Positions 17,988-27,482 are shown, counted from the stretch's first letter. The stretch is DNA of 64,000 bases from Pirellulales bacterium (GCA_022841705.1 JALHQZ010000005.1:159223-223222), one strand, 5' to 3'. The notes: generated by a model from the sequence alone, not told the origin. Translations and numbers: made by a program.

Positions 17988-19275
17988 GCACCCACATCCT
18001 TACGGGTTCGCCGCGGACGCAGGGCAAGGTCGAGATAATCGCACACGCTTTCGCGGCGGCCCCTTCGGTGGTTTCGTGGGTCATGATGACCATGTTCGCG
18101 GCGCTGGCGTCTTCGACTTCGTGCTGCAAGAACGCGGCGATCGAGATGTCGTGATTGCCCAGCACCGTGGCAATTTGCGCTAAGACACCCGGCTTGTCGT
18201 CGACCGAAACGCGGAGGTAAAACCGGCCCTCGGCTTCGGCATAGTCGGCCGATGAAACCCGCGCGGGGCGGTTCGACCACAGTTCCAGCGTCTTGAACGT
18301 GAGCGCCGTGCGTCCGACGCAGGTATCGATTAAGTCCGCCACCACCGCCGAAGCGGTTGGCATTTGCCCGGCGCCTTGGCCGTGGAAGAAGAGCGGGCCG
18401 ACCGCGTCGCCCACCACGCGGATGGCGTTGAACGGGCCGGAGACTTCAGCGAGTGGCGAGCCTTCTTTCACCAGGGTTGGCGTGACGTGCAGTTCCAACT
18501 CATGGCCTTCGTAAAGTTCGGCCACCGCCAGCAGCTTGATTGTGTAACCCATTTTCTGCGCGTAGCGAACGTCGACGAGATCAAGCTTGTCGATCCCCGT
18601 CCGCGGAATGTCTTTCCAATCCACGCGGGCGCCGAACGCTAAGTGGGCGAGGATCGCCAGCTTCTGCGCCGCGTCGGAACCGTTCACATCAAACGTTGGA
18701 TCCGCTTCGGCGTAACCAAGCCGCTGCGCTTCAGCCAAGACGGCGGCGTAGCTGGCGCCCTCTTGGTGCATCTTGGTCAGAATAAAATTCGTCGTGCCGT
18801 TCAGGATGCCGGCGATGGAATCAATCTCGTTCGCGTTGAGACATTGGCTCAGGTTCGTGATGATCGGAATCCCGCCGGCGACAGAGGCTTCAAACGCAAT
18901 CGAGCGGCCCAGTTCCCGGGCGCGGTCACAAAGTTCGGGGCCATGTTCGGCGATCAGCGCTTTATTCGCGGTGACCACGTCCTTCCCCGCTTCCAAGCAG
19001 CGCAGCATCTGCGTGCGGGCCGGTTCGAGCCCGCCGACCAAGTGGACGACCACTTCGATTTCTGGGTGGTTGATCACCTCGTCGACATCATCGGTCAGCA
19101 CGCCGGCGGGTAATTCGCAGTACCGTGGCTTCTTGATATTCCGCACTACGGCCTTTTCGAGCCACAAAATTCGGCCCGCGTGCCGAGCGGTGCGGTCGCC
19201 GTGATCCAACAGAATCCGCGCCACGCCACTGCCGACGGTGCCGAGACCGATGATGCCAACTTTGGTTTTTTCCAC
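17980..19275 (-). CDS. hom: homoserine dehydrogenase with C-terminal ACT domain
   Basis: A 431-residue NAD(P)-dependent enzyme that reduces aspartate semialdehyde to homoserine for methionine and threonine synthesis. The nucleotide motif is VGIIGLGTVGSGVARIL; the catalytic region has VVTANKALIAEHG, GGIPIITN and GILNGTTNFILTKM; the C-terminal ACT domain (YLRVSVDDKPGVLAQIATVL) suggests amino-acid feedback control. The start is chosen as the GTG at 19273-19275, preceded by GAGG at a good distance. A longer open frame to 19494 runs through repeat DNA and is not protein-like. It is divergent from leuS. Confidence 0.93.
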   Translation of the reverse strand: MEKTKVGIIGLGTVGSGVARILLDHGDRTARHAGRILWLEKAVVRNIKKPRYCELPAGVLTDDVDEVINHPEIEVVVHLVGGLEPARTQMLRCLEAGKDVVTANKALIAEHGPELCDRARELGRSIAFEASVAGGIPIITNLSQCLNANEIDSIAGILNGTTNFILTKMHQEGASYAAVLAEAQRLGYAEADPTFDVNGSDAAQKLAILAHLAFGARVDWKDIPRTGIDKLDLVDVRYAQKMGYTIKLLAVAELYEGHELELHVTPTLVKEGSPLAEVSGPFNAIRVVGDAVGPLFFHGQGAGQMPTASAVVADLIDTCVGRTALTFKTLELWSNRPARVSSADYAEAEGRFYLRVSVDDKPGVLAQIATVLGNHDISIAAFLQHEVEDASAANMVIMTHETTEGAAAKACAIISTLPCVRGEPVRMWVRD

Positions 19276-19289
19276 ACAAGCCTCGGAGA

Positions 19290-19345
19290 AATAGGGGACG
19301 CGGATGGGCGCGGATGCGGCGGATTTGCGCGGATTTCTGGATTGT
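19290..19345. repeat. dispersed element family B, single arm
   Basis: Contains ACGCGGATGGGCGCGGATGC and GGCGGATTTGCGCGGATTT, the same arm found at 22067-22115 and 31957-32003. No matching opposite arm is seen here. It lies directly upstream of the hom start codon, so it would be in the hom leader. Confidence 0.7.
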
Positions 19346-19480
19346 CGCCTACGTCCATCGTAGTTGGTGGATCGACGGAAGGTCAATCGCAGCCAAGGTT
19401 TGCGCGAATCAGTTGCGCCGGTAGAATGAGGGCCGCACCGCTTATTCCGCATTCCGCAATCTGACTTCCGCCTTTTCCCA

Positions 19481-22063
19481 ATGCCCCGATACAACCCTGC
19501 GACGATCGAGCCGAAGTGGCAAGCCTATTGGGAGCAGCACCGCACCTTTGCGGCCCCCAGAATGCCGGCGGCGGGGAAGCCGAAGCTCTACGCGCTCGAT
19601 ATGTTTCCGTACCCCAGTGGCGATGGGTTGCATGTGGGGCATCCGGAGGGGTACACGGCGACGGATATTGTCTGCCGGGCAAAGCGGATGCAAGGGGTGA
19701 GCGTGGTGCATCCGATGGGGTTCGATGCGTTCGGGCTGCCGGCGGAGGAGCATGCGATCAAGACGGGCGAGCATCCGCGCGTGCAGACGGAAAAGAACAT
19801 CGCCACGTTCCGCCGGCAATTGAAGATGCTCGGCTTTAGCTACGACTGGTCGCGCGAACTAGCGACGACCGATGTGGCGTACTTCACCTGGACGCAGTGG
19901 ATTTTCCTCACTATCTATGACACGTGGTTCGACCGCGAGCAGCAGAAGGGCCGGCCGATTAGCGAGTTGCCGATTCCTTCGCACATTGCCGATCAAGGCG
20001 CGGCGGCGATTCATGCGTATCAAGATGAACATCGGCTGGCGTATCAGACCGAGGCGCCGGTGAACTGGTGCCCGGCGCTCGGCACGGTGCTGGCCAACGA
20101 AGAGGTCAAGGATGGCAAAAGCGAGCGTGGCGACCATCCCGTGGTGCGGATGCCGCTGCGGCAGTGGATGATGCGCATCACGGCGTACGCGGACCGGTTG
20201 GAGAAGGAACTCGAACCGCTCGATTGGCCGGAAGGGGTGAAGGCGCTGCAGCGGAATTGGATTGGACGGAGTCTCGGGGCAGAAGTCGATTTTGCAATCC
20301 GAGGGGGCGCTAAGTTGCCAGCGCGGGACTCGCTCCGCGTTTACACCACGCGCCCGGATACGTTGTTCGGCGCCACGTACATGGTGATCTCGCCGGAACA
20401 TGCGATGGTGTCGACGCTCACGACGCCGGAACACAAGGCGGTGGTGAAGGCGTACTGCGAACAGGCGGCGATGAAGAGCGACCTCGATCGCACCGAACTC
20501 GCCAAAGACAAAACGGGCGTCTTCACCGGCAGCTACGCGATCAACCCTGTGAATGGCGAAGCGATTCCCATTTGGGTCGCTGACTATGTGCTTGCTACGT
20601 ACGGCACGGGCGCCATCATGGCGGTTCCGGCGCATGATGAACGGGATTTTGAGTTCGCGACGAAGTACAACATTCCCATCAAGCAGGTTGTCGCGTCTAA
20701 GGATGGCGAAGAAGTCACGCTGCCGTTCTGCGAACAAGGCGTGGCGGTGAACTCCGAGAAGTTCGATGGGCTGCCCACCGCGGAGTTCAAGAAGAAAATT
20801 ACCGCGTGGCTGGCCGAGCAAGGTCTTGGTCGTGAAGCGGTCAACTACAAATTGCGCGATTGGCTCTTCAGTCGCCAGCGATTTTGGGGTGAGCCGTTCC
20901 CGCTGCTGCATGAATTGGATGCGGCGGGCAACAAAACGGGCCGCGTGGTTGCCGTTCCGAAAGAATCGTTGCCGGTCGACTTGCCGCATCTCGATGACTT
21001 CAAACCGCACGGTCGGCCCGAGCCGCCACTCGACAAGGCGCCGGAGGAATGGCTCTACCCCGTGATTGATGGTGTGCGCTACAAGCGCGAGACGAACACC
21101 ATGCCGCAGTGGGCGGGGAGTTGTTGGTACTACTTGCGGTTCCTCGACAATAAGAACTCGCACGCGGTGATCGACCACGAAATCGAAAAAGCGTGGATGC
21201 CGGTGGACCTCTACATCGGCGGCGCTGAACATGCGGTGCTGCATTTGTTGTACTCCCGCTTCTGGCACAAGGTGCTGTACGACCGCGGGGTGGTGAGCAC
21301 GCCGGAGCCGTTTCAGAAGTTAGTCAACCAAGGGATGATTCTCGGCGAGAATGGCGAGAAGATGTCCAAAAGCCGCGGCAACGTGGTGAACCCCGATGAA
21401 GTGGTCCGCGAATACGGCGCCGATTCCTTAAGATTGTACGAAATGTTCATGGGCCCGCTGCCGGACAGTAAGCCGTGGAGCATGGAAGGAGTCTCCGGCG
21501 TGCGGAACTTCTTGGGCCGCGTGTGGCGATTGATCATCGACGAGAAAGCGGACGAGCTGTGTTTGAGCGAAGCGCTCGTTGACGATGCGCCGAGCGACGA
21601 AGACTTGCGGATGCTGCACGCCACGATTCGCGCGGTGACGGAGGACATTGATCGCCTCAGCTTCAACACGGCCATCGCCCGGATGATGGAGTTCGTGAAC
21701 CATTTTACCCGACTCGACCGCCGCCCGTGGGCCTGTCTCCAACCGTTCGTGCTGCTGCTCTCCCCGTTCGCCCCGCACGCGGCCGAGGAACTGTGGCAGG
21801 TATTGGGCCACGCCACAACACTCGCGTACGAGCCGTGGCCCGAGTACGATGAGGCGTACCTGAAGAGCGACACGATCGAACTGCCGGTGCAGGTAAACGG
21901 CAAGGTACGGGGCAAAGTGACCGTCGCCGCGGACGCGGACCAACTGACGGTCCTCGCCGTCGCGAAAGCCGACGGCCGCATCGCGGAATACCTGACCGGC
22001 AAAAAGCTCGTCAAAGAAATCGTCGTGCCAGGACGGATGGTGAACTTCGTCGTGGCAGGATAA
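19481..22063 (+). CDS. leuS: leucyl-tRNA synthetase
   Basis: An 860-residue class Ia aminoacyl-tRNA synthetase that charges tRNA-Leu. The HIGH-type motif is GLHVGHPEGY with HVGH at residues 51-54, and the KMSKS loop is at residues 627-631 (GEKMSKSRGNV). Between them is the editing CP1 domain with TRPDTLFGATYMVISPEHA and the Asp/Thr-rich VPAHDERDFEFA. The C-terminus contains the anticodon-binding helices and a LeuRS end domain (NGKVRGKVTVAADAD). Full length for bacterial LeuRS. The start ATG at 19481 lies about 205 bases from the divergent hom start. Confidence 0.97.
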   Translation: MPRYNPATIEPKWQAYWEQHRTFAAPRMPAAGKPKLYALDMFPYPSGDGLHVGHPEGYTATDIVCRAKRMQGVSVVHPMGFDAFGLPAEEHAIKTGEHPRVQTEKNIATFRRQLKMLGFSYDWSRELATTDVAYFTWTQWIFLTIYDTWFDREQQKGRPISELPIPSHIADQGAAAIHAYQDEHRLAYQTEAPVNWCPALGTVLANEEVKDGKSERGDHPVVRMPLRQWMMRITAYADRLEKELEPLDWPEGVKALQRNWIGRSLGAEVDFAIRGGAKLPARDSLRVYTTRPDTLFGATYMVISPEHAMVSTLTTPEHKAVVKAYCEQAAMKSDLDRTELAKDKTGVFTGSYAINPVNGEAIPIWVADYVLATYGTGAIMAVPAHDERDFEFATKYNIPIKQVVASKDGEEVTLPFCEQGVAVNSEKFDGLPTAEFKKKITAWLAEQGLGREAVNYKLRDWLFSRQRFWGEPFPLLHELDAAGNKTGRVVAVPKESLPVDLPHLDDFKPHGRPEPPLDKAPEEWLYPVIDGVRYKRETNTMPQWAGSCWYYLRFLDNKNSHAVIDHEIEKAWMPVDLYIGGAEHAVLHLLYSRFWHKVLYDRGVVSTPEPFQKLVNQGMILGENGEKMSKSRGNVVNPDEVVREYGADSLRLYEMFMGPLPDSKPWSMEGVSGVRNFLGRVWRLIIDEKADELCLSEALVDDAPSDEDLRMLHATIRAVTEDIDRLSFNTAIARMMEFVNHFTRLDRRPWACLQPFVLLLSPFAPHAAEELWQVLGHATTLAYEPWPEYDEAYLKSDTIELPVQVNGKVRGKVTVAADADQLTVLAVAKADGRIAEYLTGKKLVKEIVVPGRMVNFVVAG

Positions 22064-22066
22064 GCG

Positions 22067-22241
22067 AATAGGGGGCGCGGATGAACGCGGATGCGGCGGA
22101 TAGACGCGGATTTTTGGAACACTGATTGACATTAATCAGATTCGTGGGAATTAGTGTAGATTTGTGTTCTGACTTCTTTTTTCTCTTCTTTTATCCGCGT
22201 TAATCCGCCGCATCCGCGCTCATCCGCGTCCCCCCTTTTTT
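22067..22241. repeat. dispersed inverted-repeat element family B, two-armed copy
   Basis: The left arm (22067-22115) holds GCGGATGCGGCGGAT-type text; the right arm (22190-22241) is its inverted partner (ATCCGCCGCATCCGCGCTCA). The centre contains AATCAGATTCGTGGGAATTA, which reappears inverted in the copy at 31957-32167. The element fills nearly the whole leuS-glgC gap. Confidence 0.78.
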
Positions 22242-22262
22242 CATTCAATAAACGCTGCACCT

Positions 22263-23570
22263 ATGAAAAACGTCGTCGCAATCGTGCTGGGTGGTGGGCG
22301 TGGCACGCGGCTGATGCCACTGACTTCTTATCGGTCGAAGCCGGCGGTGCCGCTGGCGGGGAAGTATCGGCTGATTGATATTCCGATCTCCAACTGCATC
22401 AACAGTGGCGTGAATCACGTCTATGTGTTGACGCAGTTCCTCTCGGTTAGCTTGCACCAACACATTCGCGGCACGTATCGGTTCGATGCGTTCAGCGGCG
22501 GGTTCGTCGAGATTCTCGCGGCGCAGCAGACGATCGACTCTGAAGAGGACGCGCTAAAGGATTGGTATCAAGGCACAGCCGACGCGGTTCGCAAGAACAT
22601 GCGGTACTTTCTGCAGGAGGGTTTCGACTATGTGCTGATCCTCTCGGGCGATCAGCTGTACCGGATGGACTTCGCCAAGATGATGGCGGACCACGAGCGC
22701 TCTGGCGCCGACGTGACCATTGCCGCGAAGCCGGTGAGTCGCGCGGAAGCAAGCTCGCTGGGGATCATGCGGGTGGATGATTCTGGCCGAGTGGTGGGAT
22801 TTATCGAAAAGCCGAAGACGCAGGCGGAGCTGGCTGACGTAGCGATGGACCCAGCGTGGATTGATGCCCACGGTGTGGAAAGCCACGGCCGCGATTGTTT
22901 GGCGAGCATGGGGATCTATCTCTTCAGCCGGCAGACGCTGCTCGACGCGCTCGAGAAAACCAACTACCAGGATTTCGGCCGCGAGGTGTTCCCCGCTTCC
23001 ATCCGCAGCCGCAAAGTGCAGGTCCATTTGTTCGACGGCTACTGGGAAGACATCGGCACGATCAAATCGTTCTTCGAAGCGAACTTGCAGATGGCGAAGC
23101 CCGATCCGCCCTTTTCGCTCTCGTCGGCCCGCTCACCGATTTATACTCGCGCGCGATTCTTACCGCCGACGCGGTGCGATGATGCGATCATTAAATCGTC
23201 GCTGGTGGCGGACGGGTGCGTGATTGAACCCGGCGCGCGAATCGAGAACAGCATCGTTGGTTTACGCTGCCGGATTGGCCGAGATTCGGTGATTCGCAAC
23301 ACGGTGCTGATGGGCGCCGACTATTACGAAACGCCGGGGGACATTCAGCGCAACACGGCCGCGGGCATCCCGCGGATTGGCATCGGCGGCGGCACGATTA
23401 TCGAAGGCGCCATCGTGGATAAGAACTGCCGCATCGGCGAGAACGTGCGAATCGTCAACGATGGCGGCCATCAGGAACACGAGGTGTGCGAAGAGTGCAT
23501 GATTCACGATGGCATTTTGGTGGTGCCGAAACACGCGGTGCTGCCAACGGGCTGGCGGTTGGAGTCGTAG
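22263..23570 (+). CDS. glgC: glucose-1-phosphate adenylyltransferase
   Basis: A 435-residue nucleotidyltransferase that makes ADP-glucose for glycogen. The N-terminal catalytic domain has VLGGGRGTRLMPLT and PAVPLAGKYRLIDIPISNC; YVLILSGDQLYRMDF holds the metal-binding Asp. The C-terminal part is a left-handed beta helix (IKSSLVADGCVIEPGARIEN, SIVGLRCRIGRDSVI). All are standard GlgC features. The GlgA and GlgB partners are not in the window. It lies 200 bases after leuS, behind a repeat element, so it probably has its own promoter. Confidence 0.95.
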   Translation: MKNVVAIVLGGGRGTRLMPLTSYRSKPAVPLAGKYRLIDIPISNCINSGVNHVYVLTQFLSVSLHQHIRGTYRFDAFSGGFVEILAAQQTIDSEEDALKDWYQGTADAVRKNMRYFLQEGFDYVLILSGDQLYRMDFAKMMADHERSGADVTIAAKPVSRAEASSLGIMRVDDSGRVVGFIEKPKTQAELADVAMDPAWIDAHGVESHGRDCLASMGIYLFSRQTLLDALEKTNYQDFGREVFPASIRSRKVQVHLFDGYWEDIGTIKSFFEANLQMAKPDPPFSLSSARSPIYTRARFLPPTRCDDAIIKSSLVADGCVIEPGARIENSIVGLRCRIGRDSVIRNTVLMGADYYETPGDIQRNTAAGIPRIGIGGGTIIEGAIVDKNCRIGENVRIVNDGGHQEHEVCEECMIHDGILVVPKHAVLPTGWRLES

Positions 23571-23576
23571 CGCGTT

Positions 23577-23640
23577 AGCCCCGGCAGGGGCGGCAGCGTT
23601 TCGCCGGGGGTTCACACCCCCGGCTAGGCGCTGCGGCCCG
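23577..23640. repeat. REP-like palindrome after glgC
   Basis: A 9-bp perfect hairpin (GCCGGGGGT / ACCCCCGGC, loop TCAC, 23603-23624) sits inside an outer GCAGCG / CGCTGC pairing. There is no T-run. It resembles other intergenic palindromes of this window in form rather than in exact sequence. Confidence 0.6.
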
Positions 23641-23758
23641 TATCGGGGCTGAAAAACGCGGGCCGTCGCCATTTGCCAACCGGTGGCGAACTCGCCGCAA
23701 AAATGCGATACTCAGGGCTTCCGCTTTCGTCATTGTCCAACGCGTAGGGTCTGTCGCC

Positions 23759-24541
23759 ATGCGATCGCTTGTTCGTTTTGCTCAGTCTGTTGCTATCGTT
23801 TCGGCTCTTTGCACGGGTTCGCTGTTCGCCCAAGGCGGCGCTGAAGTCACCGTGGAACCCTACAAGGGCCCCGCCGTGTATCTGCCCGAGCCCGCCGCGC
23901 CGCCGCCAGCCAGTGAAGTGGGTGGCCGCGAAATGGTTTCGCAGAAGTACGAGGGCTCGGAGCAAATTCACGTGGAGCGGGGAGTGCTGAAGTTCTCCGA
24001 CGATACATTTGTGAACGATGGTCCTTATCGCGAGTTCTACGCCGATGGCCAGCTCTTTGTGGAAGGAGAGTTCGAGCGCGGCAAGCAAATTGGCGAGTGG
24101 ACCTATCATCATCCCAACGGCAAGGTCGCCAAGAAGGTCACTTACGTCGCTGGCGCGCCCGATGGCATGGTGGAATTGTACGATCCTGAAGGGAAACTCA
24201 AAGCGAAGCGTTCGTACAAGGCGGGCAATCGCGATGGCGCTTGGGTGGTGTATAACGTCGCCACCGGCAAGCCGCTGCGCGAAGAGAACTTTGTTGATGG
24301 CGAGCGGGACGGCGCGTGGATGAGTTACTTCGACGACGGCTCGAAATGGCAAGAAGGAACTTTCAAGGCGGGCAAGCCGGAAGGGATCGCCAAGGAGTGG
24401 GACCGCGAAGGCAAGCTGCGGGCGGAAGTGAATTTTGTGGATGGTCTACGCGATGGAAAAACAACCATCTACACCAGCGACGGCAAGGAAGTGGTGCAGG
24501 AGTTCGCCAAGGGCAAGCCGGTGGTGAAGGCGGCTAAGTGA
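23759..24541 (+). CDS. exported MORN/YwqK-repeat protein
   Basis: A 260-residue protein with a signal peptide (FAQSVAIVSALCTGSLFAQ), a Pro-rich spacer, and then six or more MORN-variant repeats, for example YREFYADGQLFVEGEFERG, GEWTYHHPNGKVAKKVTY and GAWMSYFDDGSKWQEGTF. This matches the family named YwqK antitoxin repeats, although no toxin lies nearby and the signal peptide makes an envelope role more likely. The repeats form short beta-hairpins with a recurring Tyr/Asp-Gly pattern. Function unknown. It is followed by a family A inverted-repeat element and ftsH. Confidence 0.78.
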   Translation: MRSLVRFAQSVAIVSALCTGSLFAQGGAEVTVEPYKGPAVYLPEPAAPPPASEVGGREMVSQKYEGSEQIHVERGVLKFSDDTFVNDGPYREFYADGQLFVEGEFERGKQIGEWTYHHPNGKVAKKVTYVAGAPDGMVELYDPEGKLKAKRSYKAGNRDGAWVVYNVATGKPLREENFVDGERDGAWMSYFDDGSKWQEGTFKAGKPEGIAKEWDREGKLRAEVNFVDGLRDGKTTIYTSDGKEVVQEFAKGKPVVKAAK

Positions 24542-24715
24542 AGAAAAAAAGATTTCACCACAGACAGCATAGAGATTTCAGAGGATGAAAAGAGAGAAGG
24601 AATTGCTTGAAGTAACATCGTGTACTTTGGCCAGTGTCGCGAAGTTTGCTTAACAGCATCTCCGAATTCTTCCTCTCTGTGTCCTCTGTGCTCTCTGTGG
24701 TTAGCCTTTGTTTCT
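24541..24715. repeat. dispersed inverted-repeat element, family A, copy 2
   Basis: The left arm (24544-24584) reads AAGATTTCACCACAGACAGC and on to CAGAGG; the right arm (24667-24714) is CTCTCTGTGTCCTCTGTGCT followed by CTCTGTGG. It lies directly after the YwqK gene stop and before ftsH. The central 80 bases are not shared with the other copies. Confidence 0.8.
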
Positions 24716-24763
24716 CGGCCCTGCGTTTGAAAGTATTCTCTAAAGCTCCTGATTGACCGCCCC

Positions 24764-26836
24764 ATGCCTGCTACGGACCCGACTTCTTCGCCGCCGCGCG
24801 GTGACTCGAATGCCGCGGGCGATAAGTCGCCGACCAAGCGCGTTCCGGCCAATTGGACGCTGCTGGTACTGTTTGGGCTGCTCGCCATGGCGCTCGCCTC
24901 GCACTTCATGCCGCAGCCGGTGGAGCTGGATTACTCCACGTTTCACAACCAAGTGACGAGTGACAATGTGAAGTCGGTGGTTATCACCGGCACGGCGGCG
25001 CAGGGGGAGCTTTACGATCCGGCGAAACTTGTCGCCTATCTGGAAGAACGCAACGCGAAGATCGCAGCGCGCGAAGCGGCCGTTGCGAAGCCGGCGGACA
25101 AAGCGAAGTCAGCCGACAAAGCAGAACCGAAGGCGGAAGTGAAAGCCGCCGAAAAAACCGAAGCGGGCCCAGCGAGCAAATTCATCGTCCAACTGCCGGT
25201 GAGCCAGAACTTTGATGTCACGCTCGACTCGCTACTGAAAGAACACAACGTCGCGGTGACGTATGACAACACCGATTACTCGGCGCTCATCTGGAACGCG
25301 ATTCTGATCGCGGCGATGTTTGGGTCGATCTTCTTCTTGTGGTGGATGATGAGCCGCTCGCGGGACCAAATGTTCGGTGGCGGCGGAATTGGCGGCATCA
25401 TCAAAAGCCCGGCCCGGCAGTACAACAAGGAGTCGGACCACAAGATCACGTTCGACGACGTTGCGGGCCTGAAAAACGTCAAACGCGATCTCAAGGAGAT
25501 CGTCGAGTACCTGCGCGACCCAGCAAAGTTCCAGCGGCTCGGCGCCCAGGCGCCGAAGGGGGTGCTGCTGGTCGGCCCGCCCGGCACCGGTAAAACGTTG
25601 CTCGCCAAAGCGGTGGCGGGGGAAGCGGGCGTGCCGTTTTATTCGATCAACGGCTCGGAGTTCATTCAGCTCTTCGTCGGCGTTGGCGCCAGCCGGGTTC
25701 GCGACTTGTTTCGCACCGCGAAGAAAAGCGCCCCGGCGATTCTGTTCATTGACGAGATCGACGCCATCGGTCGGCAGCGCGGCGCGGGGCTCGGTGGCGG
25801 GCACGACGAGCGCGAGCAAACGCTCAACCAAATCCTGAGTGAGATGGATGGCTTCACGCCGAGCGAGACGGTGATCGTGATCGCCGCCACGAATCGGCCC
25901 GACGTGCTCGACCCCGCGCTTCTCCGGCCGGGCCGGTTTGATCGCCACGTGACGGTGGATCGTCCCACGATTGAAGGCCGGAAGCAGTTGTTCGAGGTGC
26001 ATTCGCGCAAGACGCCGCTCTCGGAGAATGTCGACTTCGACAAGCTGGCCCGCGCGACGGTGGGCATGACGGGCGCCGACATTAAGAATCTGGTGAACGA
26101 AGCGGCATTGTGGGCCACGCGGCACGACCGGGGCGTGGTGACGATGGACGATTTCGAGTACGCCCGCGACAAGGTGCTGATGGGCGACCGCCGCGAGGAT
26201 GTGCTCACCGAACATGAGAAGCGCGTGACCGCCTATCACGAAGCGGGGCACACGCTGGTGGCGTGGCGCATCCCGTGCGGCACGAAGGTGCATAAGGTGA
26301 CCATCATGCCGCGCGGCCGAGCGCTCGGCGTCACGCAGCTTGTGCCCGAAGAAGACCGCCACAACATGGGCCAGCACGAAATGCACGCGCGGCTGGCGAT
26401 GCTGCTGGCCGGTCGGGCGGCGGAGAAGATTGCCTTCGAAGAGCTTTCGGCGGGCGCCGAAAGCGATCTCAAGGAAGCGACCAAGCTAGCTCGGCGGATG
26501 GTCACCCACTGGGGCATGAGCGAACGCCTCGGCCCCGTGGCGTATCACACGAGCGAAGACCACCCGTTCCTCGGCCGCGAGATCGTGCAAGAGCATCGCA
26601 CGTTCAGCGAACACACGGCGCAGATGATTGACGATGAAGTCTCGAAGCTACTGCATAGCGCCGCCGATCGCGCGAAGCGTTTATTGCTGGAGTATCGCTC
26701 GCAGCTTGAAGCGATCACGCAGGCGCTGCTCACGCACGAAGAGCTTGACGAGTCCGAGTTGATCGCCATCCTCGGGCCGCCCGTCGCCACGAGCGAACGC
26801 GCGATTCTCAATGGCGTTCCCTCTTCCATTTCCTAA
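24764..26836 (+). CDS. ftsH: ATP-dependent zinc metalloprotease FtsH
   Basis: A 690-residue membrane-anchored AAA+ protease. The first membrane helix is TLLVLFGLLAMALASHF (about residues 29-45); a periplasmic domain follows, then a second helix (AILIAAMFGSIFFLWWMM). Walker A is GPPGTGKT (271-278), Walker B ILFIDEIDAIG, and the zinc site HEAGH (492-496) has its third ligand in the downstream ESDLKEA. It degrades misfolded membrane proteins and regulators. An Ala/Lys/Glu-rich insert of about 40 residues (KPADKAKSADKAEPKAEVKA) interrupts the periplasmic domain, an unusual low-complexity addition. The next gene follows after 22 bases and may be co-transcribed. Confidence 0.96.
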   Translation: MPATDPTSSPPRGDSNAAGDKSPTKRVPANWTLLVLFGLLAMALASHFMPQPVELDYSTFHNQVTSDNVKSVVITGTAAQGELYDPAKLVAYLEERNAKIAAREAAVAKPADKAKSADKAEPKAEVKAAEKTEAGPASKFIVQLPVSQNFDVTLDSLLKEHNVAVTYDNTDYSALIWNAILIAAMFGSIFFLWWMMSRSRDQMFGGGGIGGIIKSPARQYNKESDHKITFDDVAGLKNVKRDLKEIVEYLRDPAKFQRLGAQAPKGVLLVGPPGTGKTLLAKAVAGEAGVPFYSINGSEFIQLFVGVGASRVRDLFRTAKKSAPAILFIDEIDAIGRQRGAGLGGGHDEREQTLNQILSEMDGFTPSETVIVIAATNRPDVLDPALLRPGRFDRHVTVDRPTIEGRKQLFEVHSRKTPLSENVDFDKLARATVGMTGADIKNLVNEAALWATRHDRGVVTMDDFEYARDKVLMGDRREDVLTEHEKRVTAYHEAGHTLVAWRIPCGTKVHKVTIMPRGRALGVTQLVPEEDRHNMGQHEMHARLAMLLAGRAAEKIAFEELSAGAESDLKEATKLARRMVTHWGMSERLGPVAYHTSEDHPFLGREIVQEHRTFSEHTAQMIDDEVSKLLHSAADRAKRLLLEYRSQLEAITQALLTHEELDESELIAILGPPVATSERAILNGVPSSIS

Positions 26837-26858
26837 ACTTGGCGCGGAGTAACTTGCC

Positions 26859-27182
26859 ATGTCGAACGACGGTTCCCCGAGTCTCGCCCACATGGTCTTC
26901 TTCACAATGAAGGAGCGCACGGAAGCGGCGCGGACGAAGCTCGTCGAAGCGTGCCACGAATTTCTCACCGATCACCCCGGCACCGAGTATTTTTCCGCCG
27001 GCGAACGGGCAGAAGAGTTTGACCGCGAAGTGAATGACCAGGATTACGACGTCGCCCTGCATGTGGTGTTCGAGTCGAAGGCGGCCCACGATGCCTACCA
27101 AATCGCCCCTCGCCACAAACAGTTCGTCGCCGAGAATAGCGCCACCTGGGCGAAAGTGCGCGTCTTCGATTCGTGGGTGTAA
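26859..27182 (+). CDS. Dabb family stress-responsive alpha/beta barrel protein
   Basis: A 107-residue single-domain protein with the Dabb pattern: the early LAHMVFFTMKERT strand, the FDREVNDQDYDVALHVVFES strand region and the DAYQIAPRHKQFV helix. Dabb proteins form dimeric alpha/beta barrels; their roles are mostly undefined. It lies 22 bases after ftsH on the same strand, with GGAG upstream of the ATG, and is probably in the same transcript. A family A inverted repeat follows. Confidence 0.85.
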   Translation: MSNDGSPSLAHMVFFTMKERTEAARTKLVEACHEFLTDHPGTEYFSAGERAEEFDREVNDQDYDVALHVVFESKAAHDAYQIAPRHKQFVAENSATWAKVRVFDSWV

Positions 27183-27185
27183 TTG

Positions 27186-27356
27186 AGAAAAGTAGATTCA
27201 CCACAGAGAGCACGGAGAGCACAGAGGAAGAGAGAATGGTCGATAGGTGAAAAGGTGGAAGGGGAGAAGAGTTGTTGCTGAGAACTCTTCTCTTCAACCC
27301 TTCGACCTTTTTTCCTCTCTGTGTCCTCTGTGCTCTCTGTGGCGAAACCCTTTTCT
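27186..27356. repeat. dispersed inverted-repeat element, family A, copy 3
   Basis: The left arm (27186-27233) includes GATTCACCACAGAGAGCACG and GAGAGCACAGAGG; the right arm (27308-27355) is TCTCTGTGTCCTCTGTGCTC onward. The centre has its own inverted repeat (AGAAGAGTT / AACTCTTCT), so the transcript could fold end to end. It occupies most of the 300-base gap between the Dabb gene and ppk1. Confidence 0.82.
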
Positions 27357-27394
27357 TTCAGATCGCCGAACCTGTATAACCAGCACAATCGGAC

Positions 27395-27400
27395 TATAAT
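27395..27400 (+). promoter_or_regulatory. possible -10 element for ppk1
   Basis: TATAAT at 27395-27400, about 85 bases before the ppk1 start and just outside the family A element. The matching -35 position is poor (CTGTAT), so this is only a candidate. Confidence 0.4.
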
Positions 27401-27482
27401 CGAGTGCAGGGAGGCTTGCTCAGTCGGCCGCGCCAAAGCGTTCAGCAGGGCGTGGTAGACTCCCCAAGAGGTTCTGCGCACC

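Noticed and set aside
19859..21268. 469-codon minus-strand frame inside leuS
   Set aside because: It is antisense to a fully conserved LeuRS; the composition is that of a GC-rich shadow frame and no domain is recognisable.
23759..24541. Toxin-antitoxin system at the YwqK-type gene
   Set aside because: The name comes from the repeat family; no toxin gene is adjacent and the protein has a signal peptide.
25232..26386. 384-codon minus-strand frame inside ftsH
   Set aside because: Antisense to the conserved AAA+ and protease domains, with His/Arg-rich shadow composition.
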